This document shows positions 1 through 6,009 of a stretch of DNA of 11,019 bases, in pieces. The position numbers and the translations under genes are program-made. Each line of letters starts with the position of its first letter. The first letter of the stretch is position 1. The notes below the pieces were generated by a model that saw only the letters and a list, made by a program, of their open reading frames with translations, made no database searches and was not told the DNA's origin. The stretch is from Sulfurimonas sp. (GTDB lineage Bacteria > Campylobacterota > Campylobacteria > Campylobacterales > Sulfurimonadaceae): the NCBI GenBank assembly GCA_022712775.1, contig JAFLJZ010000178.1, positions 1 through 11,019 of the forward strand, given 5' to 3'.

Positions 1-653
1 TTGCCTACTTCTAAACCTGTACGATTTGCTACAACTACAGGCACAGTATTTGTAGCAGCATGACCCATTTGAACTCTTTGCCAATGCTGTTTTGAATCAA
101 GTTTTATTTCTGGCTCACTACCTATTGCAGTTGGATAAAAAATAATCTCAGCACCTTTGAGTGCTAAAGCACGTGCTGTTTCACAAAACCATTGATCCCA
201 GCAGATTCCTACTCCGATTCTGCCGTAAGAAGTATCATATACCTTAAAGCCAGAATCACCCTCTTTGAAATAGAACTTCTCTTCATATCCTGGACCATCT
301 GGAATATGTGTTTTACGGTAATTATCCATCACAGTTCCACTAGAATCTATTACAACTAGTGAATTAAAATAGCTATCTTTATCTTTTTCAAAATAACTTA
401 CTAATAAAACCACTTCTAACTCTTTAGCTAAGAGAGAAAACTGTTGTATTAGTAAATTATTCTTTAGTGGTGAAGCTAGAGAAAAGTATTTTTTATCCAT
501 ATCTTTACAAAAATAAAGACTTTCAAAAAGTTCTGGTAAAAGAAGAATCTGTGCACCATTTCCAGCAGAAATTCGAATAAGTTCTATAGCTTTTGCTACA
601 TTAGAATCTTTGTCCTCACTCATAGCCATTTGAATAGCAGATACTTTTACCAT
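1..653 (-). CDS. aguB: N-carbamoylputrescine amidase (3' end outside window)
   Basis: Carbon-nitrogen hydrolase (nitrilase superfamily) that hydrolyses N-carbamoylputrescine to putrescine, CO2 and ammonia, the last step of the agmatine deiminase route to polyamines in the cytoplasm. The frame is open from an ATG at 653 to the window edge, giving 217 codons of a family that is usually about 290 residues, so the C-terminus is cut by the window and not by mutation. The catalytic triad is visible: Glu41 in LLLPELFE, Lys114 in NYRKTHIPDGPGYEEKF and Cys151 in GVGICWDQWF. The stretch YPTAIGSEP and the HWQRVQMGHAATN stretch are characteristic of AguB rather than other nitrilases. It starts 11 nt after the stop of the upstream parvulin gene, so the two are probably cotranscribed. 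Family identity is confident; substrate is inferred from these motifs. Confidence 0.9.
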   Translation of the reverse strand, partial: MVKVSAIQMAMSEDKDSNVAKAIELIRISAGNGAQILLLPELFESLYFCKDMDKKYFSLASPLKNNLLIQQFSLLAKELEVVLLVSYFEKDKDSYFNSLVVIDSSGTVMDNYRKTHIPDGPGYEEKFYFKEGDSGFKVYDTSYGRIGVGICWDQWFCETARALALKGAEIIFYPTAIGSEPEIKLDSKQHWQRVQMGHAATNTVPVVVANRTGLEVG

Positions 654-664
654 AATAGTTATTA

Positions 665-943
665 CTAACCTCTAGCAGTAATATCAATTAAGTGATAACC
701 AAACTGCGTTTTTATCGGTCCATAAAGAACACCAACATCACCAGAAAAAATCGCCTCATCAAATTCAGGAACCATTTGTCCAGGGCCAAACTTACCTAAG
801 TCCCCACCTTCTGCTGATGAAGGACATGAAGAATTTTCTTTTGCCACTGCTCCAAAATCTGCTCCCGCATCTATAATCATCTTTAACTCATTACATTTCT
901 CTTGTGTATCTACCAATATATGTCTTGCTGTTGCCCATGCCAT
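665..943 (-). CDS. ppiC: Parvulin-type peptidyl-prolyl cis-trans isomerase, single domain
   Basis: Stand-alone rotamase of 92 residues, about the length of E. coli PpiC (93 aa) and similar along its whole length. It would catalyse cis-trans isomerisation of X-Pro bonds in the cytoplasm; there is no signal peptide or membrane segment, unlike SurA, PpiD or PrsA. Parvulin signatures visible are ARHILV near the start (His8), GADFGAVAKENSSCPS with the active-site Cys40, GGDLGKFGPGQMVPEF (47-61) and the closing TQFGYHLI with His84. The start is supported by an AAGGAG ribosome binding site 7 nt upstream of the ATG. It lies 39 nt downstream of recG and 11 nt upstream of aguB. A TATAAA-like box in the recG-ppiC gap could give it its own promoter, but this is weak. 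PPIase function is confident; the client proteins are unknown. Confidence 0.92.
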   Translation of the reverse strand: MAWATARHILVDTQEKCNELKMIIDAGADFGAVAKENSSCPSSAEGGDLGKFGPGQMVPEFDEAIFSGDVGVLYGPIKTQFGYHLIDITARG

Positions 944-982
944 GTGAGGGTCTCCTTAATGTTTTATATCTGTAATTCTACA

Positions 983-2779
983 CTAAATTTCTAAATCTTT
1001 TTTTACTTCTTTAACAATCTTTTCATCCTCAGCCAAATCAATCCACTTAAACTGACTTCCACTTTGATTTGAACCACGTAGTAAATCTCCTGATTTTCTA
1101 TACTTTAAATCAAGATTTGCTATATCAAAACCACTCGTTGTTGTGACAAATTCATCAAGTCTCTTAGAACTATTGTTATTTGTATATAAATAACAATAAC
1201 CCTTTAGTCCTGTTCTACTAACACGACCACGAAGCTGATGAAGACTTGAGAGACCTAAACGCTCAGCTCCTACAATCACAACAGTTGTAAGTCTTGGAAG
1301 TGAGATTCCAACCTCTACTACTGTTGTCGCTATAAGTATACTTCCATTCTCTCTAAAATCTAAAAGTACCTGTTCTTTTTCCTTGTCTTTTCCATGTGTC
1401 ACATATACATTTTGGAAGTTCTTTTCCCAATATCCTCGTGCTTCTTCTATACTTTGATAATTTATCATTTCACTCTGCTCAACAAGTGGATACACTAAAA
1501 GTACTTGATTGCCTTTATTTATTTCCTCTCTTATATTCTCTAACAAGTTAGGAAAATCATTTTTATGAATCACGCTACTTGTTATATCTTTTGTAAAAGG
1601 GGTTGAAGTGATTAATGATACATCAATATTTGCAGTTTCTATCATCGCTTGTGTACGTGGTATCGGGGTAGCAGAGAACTGTAGAAAATGTGGTTTTTTT
1701 GTCCCAGAACTAACTAGTTTTTCTAACATGTTTCTTTGGAGTGTTCCAAAACGATGTTGTTCATCAACCATAACTAAATCAGCTTGAGGAAGTTCTCTAT
1801 AAAGAAGAGCATGTGTACCGATAATAAAACTAAACTCACTTAAGTCTACTTTTTTACTTGTCTTATTTGTCACGAGAACGGACTTAATGTGTGGAAGATG
1901 AAGCTCTGCTTCTTCAAATAGTTGCTTAGCAAGAATCGTAGTTGGAGCCATTAGAATCGAACGAGAGGGATTTATCATCTCTACTGAGGCTAAAATAACC
2001 ATAGTTTTTCCACTACCCACATCACCTACTACCATACGTTTTGAAGCGACATCTTTTTTAAAATCTTTTTGAATATCCTCTATCGCTTTTACCTGTTCAT
2101 TTGTAAGTGTAAAAGGTAAAGATTTCGCCCATTTCTTGTAGCGTGCTATTTTTGATTTTGAGGCTTCAAAATATCTTCTTTTTGTAGCTAGAATTTTCAT
2201 ATATGTAAATAATTCTATATACTTTAAGCTAAAAAGAGTTTCTTGGGTAAACTCAGAACTTTGCATAGTTTCCTCGGTTGGATTATGTAGCTTTAGTACT
2301 TCTTGGATTACCCTTGTAGGTAAACCTTCTGCTTCTAGATTCTCACAAGTTAAATTCTTCTGCACAAACCTATTCATAACATCATTACGAAGTGCGGTTT
2401 TATATTTTGGAGTTATAGCGCCCATAGTTATTATTTTTTTTGGCATTGCCATGGAACATGAGCCACTTTTACACTCAATCATTCCATAATAATAGTCTCT
2501 ATTGCCAACTGAAAACTGATGCATCATATATGGCTTAGGACGAAATAACACTCCCGTTATTGTATGTCCAAAATTATGTACAAAAAAAGTGATTTGAATA
2601 GAGTTTTGTGCACGAAAGACAGATTCAACGGTGGCATCTATGAGTTGAAATTTATGAGGTTCTAGTTTGTTATGAAGACGAAAATCTTCATAAGAGTGTG
2701 GAATCATAAGTGAGAGTTCACTCCAAGAGTTAATCCCAAGCTTAGTAAGTTTTGTTGTTTGTTCTTTTGTAAAACTCAT
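983..2779 (-). CDS. recG: ATP-dependent DNA helicase RecG
   Basis: Superfamily 2 helicase that remodels stalled replication forks and branch-migrates Holliday junctions. At 598 aa it is shorter than E. coli RecG (693 aa), as is usual for epsilonproteobacterial forms. The N-terminal part, with the opening MIPHSYEDF (RecG wedge/OB region), is followed by the helicase core: Walker A GDVGSGKT at 252-259 (Lys258), the DEQH box at 339-342, motif III FSATPIPRT, motif V ATTVVEVGIS and motif VI QLRGRVSRTG from Gln515. All catalytic motifs are intact. There is no recognisable Shine-Dalgarno upstream of its ATG, but a 36-codon ORF ends only 2 nt before it, so translational coupling to that ORF is likely. 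Downstream it is followed by ppiC and aguB, to which it has no obvious functional link. Confidence 0.96.
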   Translation of the reverse strand: MSFTKEQTTKLTKLGINSWSELSLMIPHSYEDFRLHNKLEPHKFQLIDATVESVFRAQNSIQITFFVHNFGHTITGVLFRPKPYMMHQFSVGNRDYYYGMIECKSGSCSMAMPKKIITMGAITPKYKTALRNDVMNRFVQKNLTCENLEAEGLPTRVIQEVLKLHNPTEETMQSSEFTQETLFSLKYIELFTYMKILATKRRYFEASKSKIARYKKWAKSLPFTLTNEQVKAIEDIQKDFKKDVASKRMVVGDVGSGKTMVILASVEMINPSRSILMAPTTILAKQLFEEAELHLPHIKSVLVTNKTSKKVDLSEFSFIIGTHALLYRELPQADLVMVDEQHRFGTLQRNMLEKLVSSGTKKPHFLQFSATPIPRTQAMIETANIDVSLITSTPFTKDITSSVIHKNDFPNLLENIREEINKGNQVLLVYPLVEQSEMINYQSIEEARGYWEKNFQNVYVTHGKDKEKEQVLLDFRENGSILIATTVVEVGISLPRLTTVVIVGAERLGLSSLHQLRGRVSRTGLKGYCYLYTNNNSSKRLDEFVTTTSGFDIANLDLKYRKSGDLLRGSNQSGSQFKWIDLAEDEKIVKEVKKDLEI

Positions 2780-2781
2780 GA

Positions 2782-2892
2782 TTATAAATTTATTTTATCT
2801 TCTAATTTTTTAATTCGTTTATGTAAATTTCCAACGATAAATACTAAAACTACTATAATAAGAGTAAGTACTATATCTTCCAAGTTTGCCAT
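2782..2892 (-). CDS. Small single-span membrane protein upstream of recG (36 aa)
   Basis: Unrecognised small ORF. It starts at an ATG with an AAGGA ribosome binding site 6 nt upstream and ends with TAA 2 nt before the recG ATG. The peptide opens MANLEDIV, has a hydrophobic span TLIIVVLVFIVG at about residues 10-21, and ends in a charged helix LHKRIKKLEDKIN, with a positive cytoplasmic side expected at the C-terminus. The good ribosome binding site, the abutment with recG and the clean hydrophobic/charged partition support a real gene; nothing in it suggests a function in recombination. recG lacks its own ribosome binding site, so one role may simply be to load ribosomes for recG. The -35 box of the opposite-strand promoter lies over its first codons. 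Alternative: a second short toxic-type peptide, considered less likely because of its operon position. Confidence 0.6.
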   Translation of the reverse strand: MANLEDIVLTLIIVVLVFIVGNLHKRIKKLEDKINL

Positions 2893-2914
2893 AGTTTTCC
2901 TTTTATGTTATAAT
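2886..2914 (+). promoter_or_regulatory. Strong sigma-70 promoter driving an antisense RNA
   Basis: TTGCCA at 2886-2891 (one mismatch to TTGACA), a 17-bp spacer, and a perfect TATAAT at 2909-2914 preceded by an extended TGT. This is the best promoter in the window, and it faces the plus strand where there is no gene. The predicted start is near 2921, just past the TATAAT, and the transcript would run antisense to the 25-codon ORF at 2945-3022. Confidence 0.7.
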
Positions 2915-2920
2915 CAACAC

Positions 2921-3067
2921 GAAGAATTAGAGGGTCCTCACCCTCTAGTTTATATCCTTTAGAATTTTGATTATTATGTAAATAATTGTTAAAACCCTAA
3001 GGATTAAGTTAAGATATTGCATCTTAACCTCCTCGTGTTAAATTGTCCCACCTTTTGGTGGTGACAA
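2921..3067 (+). ncRNA. Candidate antisense RNA antitoxin (3' end uncertain)
   Basis: Predicted RNA starting near 2921 from the extended -10 promoter at 2886-2914. Its first nucleotides, GAAGAA, are complementary to the 3' arm of the helix that masks the toxin ribosome binding site. It would open with the perfect 8-bp hairpin at 2928-2947 and then cover the stop codon, all 25 sense codons, the start codon and the AGGAGG of the minus-strand ORF. This matches the role of IsoA in Helicobacter AapA/IsoA type I systems, where a small antisense RNA pairs with the toxin mRNA and leads to its decay. There is no U-tract terminator on the plus strand, so the end is a guess between the hairpin at 3008-3028 and the one at 3043-3067. 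The call rests on promoter quality and geometry, not on expression data. Confidence 0.5.
2945..3022 (-). CDS. Candidate type I toxin, 25-aa hydrophobic peptide
   Basis: Short ORF of 25 codons plus TAG, starting MQYLNLILRV, with an AGGAGG ribosome binding site (3033-3028) exactly 5 nt before the ATG, the best in the window. The peptide is one hydrophobic helix rich in Leu and Ile (core VLTIIYIIIKIL) with a few basic residues (Arg9, Lys19, Lys22) and a polar end, similar in kind to membrane-acting type I toxins such as TisB or AapA; no sequence homology is claimed. The ribosome binding site is paired in a long-range helix with the 3' region, and the first bases of the ATG in a hairpin, so the full transcript should be poorly translated. 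The TAG stop opens a perfect 3' hairpin. A strong promoter on the other strand would produce an antisense RNA over the whole ORF. The combination, rather than the peptide alone, supports a type I toxin-antitoxin locus. Expression and toxicity are inference. Confidence 0.62.
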   Translation of the reverse strand: MQYLNLILRVLTIIYIIIKILKDIN

Positions 3068-3071
3068 GAGA

Positions 3072-3080
3072 ACTATATTA
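3072..3080 (-). promoter_or_regulatory. Candidate promoter of the toxin mRNA
   Basis: On the minus strand a TATAGT box (3077-3072, five of six matches to TATAAT; an overlapping TAATAT is the alternative) follows a T-rich tract, and no clear -35 is present. A T-rich upstream region without a -35 is common in Campylobacterota sigma-70 promoters. The expected start at about 3065-3068 coincides with the base of the 5' hairpin, leaving a 5' untranslated region of about 45 nt before the 25-codon ORF. Confidence 0.45.
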
Positions 3081-3122
3081 CAAAATCAAAAAAATACTTT
3101 AAAACTTTGCATTTTGACATAT

Positions 3123-4412
3123 TTATTTAGAATCAGCTGTCACTATCGCAAAACTAATTTCTAAAATTTCTATATGTTCTTTTATAAAAGCATTTAAATC
3201 TTTTAGTTTTAACTTTTCTATTTTCTTTAACTCTTTGGCTGAATGACCCAAGTCTTGTCCCTTATAGTATTCCATAAAAGTACGATTTAGTCTTTGGCTC
3301 ATTGTCTCAACTCGTAAAGGTTCACTTCCAAGTAAAAACTTTTTCGTTTGCTCAAGTTCTTCTTTAGTAACACCTTTTTTTACAAACTTAGCTATTACAT
3401 CTTGAACAGTTTGTTTCGCTTCTTCCATAGATTCTAGTTTTGTCTGAAGATACCCCATCATATATGAACTAGATTTTGTTACACTTACACGTGCATAAGC
3501 AGAATACGCAAGACCACGTTTAACACGTATCTCTTCCATCAGACGTGAACCAAATCCACCAGTTCCTAGAATAAAAGTAGCTACTCTAGCTTTATAATAA
3601 TCTTCATCTTCAATATTCATATGGTACGGTGAACCAAAATAAACATATGCCTGCTCAGTCTCTCTTTTTAATATACTTGTTTTAGCTTTTTTTCTTACTT
3701 CATAGTTCTTTGTTGTAGTTTTTCGACCCTTATACATTGAAGAAATCATTTTAGATATTTTTGTTTTTGTAGCTTCTAAATCAATATCACCGCCTAAAAC
3801 TACAATGAGCTTTGAGCTTACAATGTTCTTCTTTATAAATTCTTCTACATCAGTAAGTTCTATACTCTCTACACTCTCTATCGTTCCAGAAGATGGACTA
3901 GCTAATACACTCCCCTCAAATAAAATAGATTTTAATTCATTTGAAGCAATATAGTCAAAATCATTTGCTTTTCTGCTAAGTCCGCCAATCGTTGTTGTTT
4001 TTACTTTTTTTAATGCTTCTTCAGAAAAATTTGGGTCTTTTAACAAACTGTCAAAGTATCCTAAAGCTTCATCAAAATTCTCTTTTAGTGAGCCTACTTC
4101 CATTACAAAAGTTTCATTTCCAGTAGAAGCAGAAATATGTATCGCCTTAGATTCTAACATTTCAGCAAAAGCAAATGAACCAAGTTCTTTAGTTCCCTCA
4201 TTCATAACTCTTGCACTCATTTTTGCAAGTCCTGGTTTATCTGTGTCTGTAACACTTCCAGAGTCTGTGAAAACAAACTGCATTGTAGCAATAGGAAGTC
4301 TCGTATCACTTTCAAAAATTACAGGTATTTTTAAACCATTTGTCTCAATATATTCTATTTTTGCTGCCATAATTATTTGTCCTAAAATTAGTAGTGTTAA
4401 AAGGTGTTTCAT
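3123..4412 (-). CDS. M16-family zinc peptidase homologue lacking the zinc site
   Basis: Insulinase/M16B-like protein of 429 aa, the usual length of a single M16B subunit, with an N-terminal hydrophobic stretch (residues 3-16, MKHLLTLLILGQIIMAA) that looks like a signal peptide, so a periplasmic location is likely. The fold signature GLAKMSARVMNEGT is at 61-74, but the HxxEH zinc motif expected at 64-68 reads KMSAR, so both metal-binding His and the catalytic Glu are gone. The C-terminal domain keeps GGFGSRLMEEIRVKRGLAYSAY (285-306) with the conserved Arg/Tyr substrate-binding residues. In paired M16B enzymes one subunit has this exact division, so this is probably the non-catalytic partner of an active subunit encoded outside the window. 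Its ATG overlaps the upstream stop in ATGA, with GGA just upstream. Confidence 0.88.
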   Translation of the reverse strand: MKHLLTLLILGQIIMAAKIEYIETNGLKIPVIFESDTRLPIATMQFVFTDSGSVTDTDKPGLAKMSARVMNEGTKELGSFAFAEMLESKAIHISASTGNETFVMEVGSLKENFDEALGYFDSLLKDPNFSEEALKKVKTTTIGGLSRKANDFDYIASNELKSILFEGSVLASPSSGTIESVESIELTDVEEFIKKNIVSSKLIVVLGGDIDLEATKTKISKMISSMYKGRKTTTKNYEVRKKAKTSILKRETEQAYVYFGSPYHMNIEDEDYYKARVATFILGTGGFGSRLMEEIRVKRGLAYSAYARVSVTKSSSYMMGYLQTKLESMEEAKQTVQDVIAKFVKKGVTKEELEQTKKFLLGSEPLRVETMSQRLNRTFMEYYKGQDLGHSAKELKKIEKLKLKDLNAFIKEHIEILEISFAIVTADSK

Positions 4413-5560
4413 TCATTATTTCCTATCATTAATAATATAAATATCGTTAATGCAAATAATCCATATTTATTAACCCAAAAGAATTTCATGATTTTATTTG
4501 TCATGCCCTTGGGTTTCTTAAGAGCAACTAAATGAAAAAGATACTCAAATAAATGATAAAAATTATAAAATATATAAGATGATATACTACATTTCAAATG
4601 CGCTATTAATACTAAAGTCAATATTCCTAAATAAACTAAATAATAATCAAAGGTCTCTATAGTTGAGTAATAGTTGTCACCCATTAGATTAATATATAAG
4701 ATACCTCCAGATATTATTGCTGCAATATAGATTAAAGATGTCGCCATTATAGATGAAAATTTATTTATTTTATTTTTTAATTTTTTAACACTTGATTCTA
4801 TAGAATCAATTATATTATTTAAAATACTTTTTTCTTTTACATAAGTTTTATTACTTTTATTTTCAAGTAAAAATAAAGTACGGAAAGTATTTATGTAACT
4901 TCTATATCCCTTCATCTCCTCAAGAGAATTTTCTGCTTTTAATTGTCCATAACATTTATCTATATTTTTTATATCTATCTCTACACTTTTTACATGTTTT
5001 ATTAAATTCTCTAAAATTAATTCTGCATCAAAAGAATTCTTATTAATGGTAATTGCTGTGTCAATTTTTTGATGATGATGATTATCTCCGTGAACAATAC
5101 TTTTTGTAAGAATAAAAATTATTTGTGCTAAATAAGACTCAAAATCATCGTAATCCCTAAAGTCACTCCAAATTTCTTTATCCTCATTGTCAAGTTTAAA
5201 ATCAAATACCTTAAATTCACCATTTTCTTTAATTTCAATTTGAACTTCAACTAAAAAAATCTCTGGATAAAATAAGGTCAACTTACCTTTAAATACACTA
5301 TTATCTACATACAATACACAATCAATATATCCGTAAACTTCTTCTTCTAATGATGGTAATAAAAATGTAGGTTCTAAATATTTTGATATAGGAGTGTATG
5401 TATCAGAGATAATACTAATATCTAATTTTTCAATCTTTAATGAATTATTTGTTTTTTGAATTGATTTATATCTAAAATCTAAAGATTTTGATTTTCCAAA
5501 ATAATTAAAATTTAACTCACCAAGATTTGTGGGTATCCAACTATGCCAAGAATTTCCCAT
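4409..5560 (-). CDS. Unrecognised membrane protein with C-terminal spans (383 aa)
   Basis: I do not recognise this protein. The first 265 residues are soluble and polar: a beta-rich looking N-terminal part (up to about 125), a His cluster HGDNHHHQ at 157-164, then an alpha-helical stretch (about 175-268) rich in Lys, Glu and Ile that may be coiled coil. Three or four membrane segments follow at about 270-292, 305-325, 327-347 and 365-381. A soluble domain followed by a helical stalk and membrane spans recalls channel or sensor architectures, but there is no CorA GMN or other diagnostic motif. The DNA is visibly more A/T-rich than the neighbouring housekeeping genes, with heavy use of ATT, AAA and TTA codons, which may indicate recent acquisition. 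It begins 13 nt after the 86-aa gene and overlaps the M16 gene by 4 nt, so cotranscription is likely. Confidence 0.8.
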   Translation of the reverse strand: MGNSWHSWIPTNLGELNFNYFGKSKSLDFRYKSIQKTNNSLKIEKLDISIISDTYTPISKYLEPTFLLPSLEEEVYGYIDCVLYVDNSVFKGKLTLFYPEIFLVEVQIEIKENGEFKVFDFKLDNEDKEIWSDFRDYDDFESYLAQIIFILTKSIVHGDNHHHQKIDTAITINKNSFDAELILENLIKHVKSVEIDIKNIDKCYGQLKAENSLEEMKGYRSYINTFRTLFLLENKSNKTYVKEKSILNNIIDSIESSVKKLKNKINKFSSIMATSLIYIAAIISGGILYINLMGDNYYSTIETFDYYLVYLGILTLVLIAHLKCSISSYIFYNFYHLFEYLFHLVALKKPKGMTNKIMKFFWVNKYGLFALTIFILLMIGNNE

Positions 5561-5573
5561 ATATTGTTATGTT

Positions 5574-5834
5574 TTAAGAGTATAGAAGTGCAGTATCACA
5601 CATTTTTGCTTGTTTTTTAAACTTGTATGTATTTGTTGTTTTATCTTTTACAAGAGCTAGTCCATGTGTATATGTTCTTTCTTTGTAAAGTTCATTAGAA
5701 TCAACGATAGAACCATTAAAATAACGCTCAGCTTCTGCTTCTCTAAGATAACTATATCTCTTTGTATTTGCCTTAATAAAAAGCATTACCACGAGTAAAA
5801 GTAGCATCATCATGTATATGTCATTCAATTCCAT
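5574..5834 (-). CDS. Unrecognised small membrane-anchored protein (86 aa)
   Basis: Small protein of unknown function. Residues 7-21 form one hydrophobic span (YMMMLLLLVVMLFIK), followed by basic residues and a soluble tail of about 60 residues rich in Tyr, Lys and Glu, consistent with an N-terminal anchor and a cytoplasmic tail. The ATG has a GGAT ribosome binding site within CCAAAAGGATTAAAA just upstream, and a TATAAT box lies about 23 nt before the start. It is the first gene of a unit with the 383-aa membrane protein (13-nt gap) and the M16 homologue. No domain is recognised. Confidence 0.72.
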   Translation of the reverse strand: MELNDIYMMMLLLLVVMLFIKANTKRYSYLREAEAERYFNGSIVDSNELYKERTYTHGLALVKDKTTNTYKFKKQAKMCDTALLYS

Positions 5835-6009
5835 TTTTAATCCTTTTGGTAAATAAATTATAATAATTATATTATCTATAAAACTATTAAGCTAGATAAT
5901 AGATAGTAACAATATGTTAAATTTTACATCACTGTGTAGATTTGAAACATTTTCTTACGAATTATACATATTATTTATAAAATATATCTAAAAATATATA
6001 TCTAATTTT
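5835..6009 (-). promoter_or_regulatory. AT-rich promoter region of the 86-aa/383-aa/M16 unit
   Basis: Gap of 175 bp between the mqnC stop and the 86-aa start. On the minus strand TATAAT lies at 5862-5857, with an expected start near 5850. Upstream is an AT-only hairpin, CTATTA (5884-5889) and TAATAG (5897-5902), overlapping a longer TATCTAT/ATAGATA inverted repeat (5873-5879, 5899-5905) that could be an operator or chance. No G+C-rich terminator for mqnC, no small ORF with a ribosome binding site and no RNA gene is apparent. Confidence 0.4.

Larger units (their letters stand above)
2916..3067 (-). other. Highly folded toxin mRNA: 5'/3' long-range helix with four-way junction
   Basis: Read as minus-strand RNA, this region folds into an ordered set of helices. 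A 5' hairpin at 3067-3043 has a CCACC/GGTGG core, an AAAA loop and outer TTGTC/GACAA. An 11-bp helix pairs AACACGAGGAG (3039-3029) with TTCTTCGTGTT (2926-2916). It closes a junction holding a hairpin GTTAAGAT/ATCTTAAC (3028-3008), a long interrupted rod based on ATCCTTAG/CTAAAGGAT (3004-2954) and a perfect hairpin TAGAGGGT/ACCCTCTA (2947-2928). Linkers at the junction are 0, 3, 6 and 1 nt. Two G-U pairs in the 11-bp helix form only in the minus-strand RNA, which favours that strand. The fold hides the AGGAGG and the start codon, as in translationally inert full-length AapA and hok mRNAs. A free-standing regulatory RNA or a leader of the recG operon remain alternatives. Confidence 0.6.

Noticed and set aside
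2759..2962. 67-codon open frame on the plus strand
   Set aside because: It runs antisense across the recG start, the 36-aa ORF and the folded element, and has no ribosome binding site. Its composition reflects the minus-strand sequences.
2915..3045. Integron attC-like site (ATTTAAC at one end, GTTGATT at the other)
   Set aside because: One end violates the GTTRRRY rule, there is no R'/L' box arrangement, and the inverted arms are explained by the toxin mRNA fold.
2916..3067. 6S RNA, SRP RNA or a known riboswitch
   Set aside because: There is no SRP loop motif, no long rod with a central bubble as in 6S RNA, and no riboswitch core that I recognise. The embedded ORF with AGGAGG and the antisense promoter give a better explanation. 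An Rfam search would settle it.
3043..3067. Intrinsic terminator of the M16 gene
   Set aside because: The hairpin is strong but is followed on the minus strand by only three T residues and on the plus strand by none. It fits better as the 5' hairpin of the toxin mRNA.
4243..4440. 65-codon open frame on the plus strand
   Set aside because: Shadow of the M16 gene, inside its signal-peptide and N-terminal region, with no ribosome binding site.
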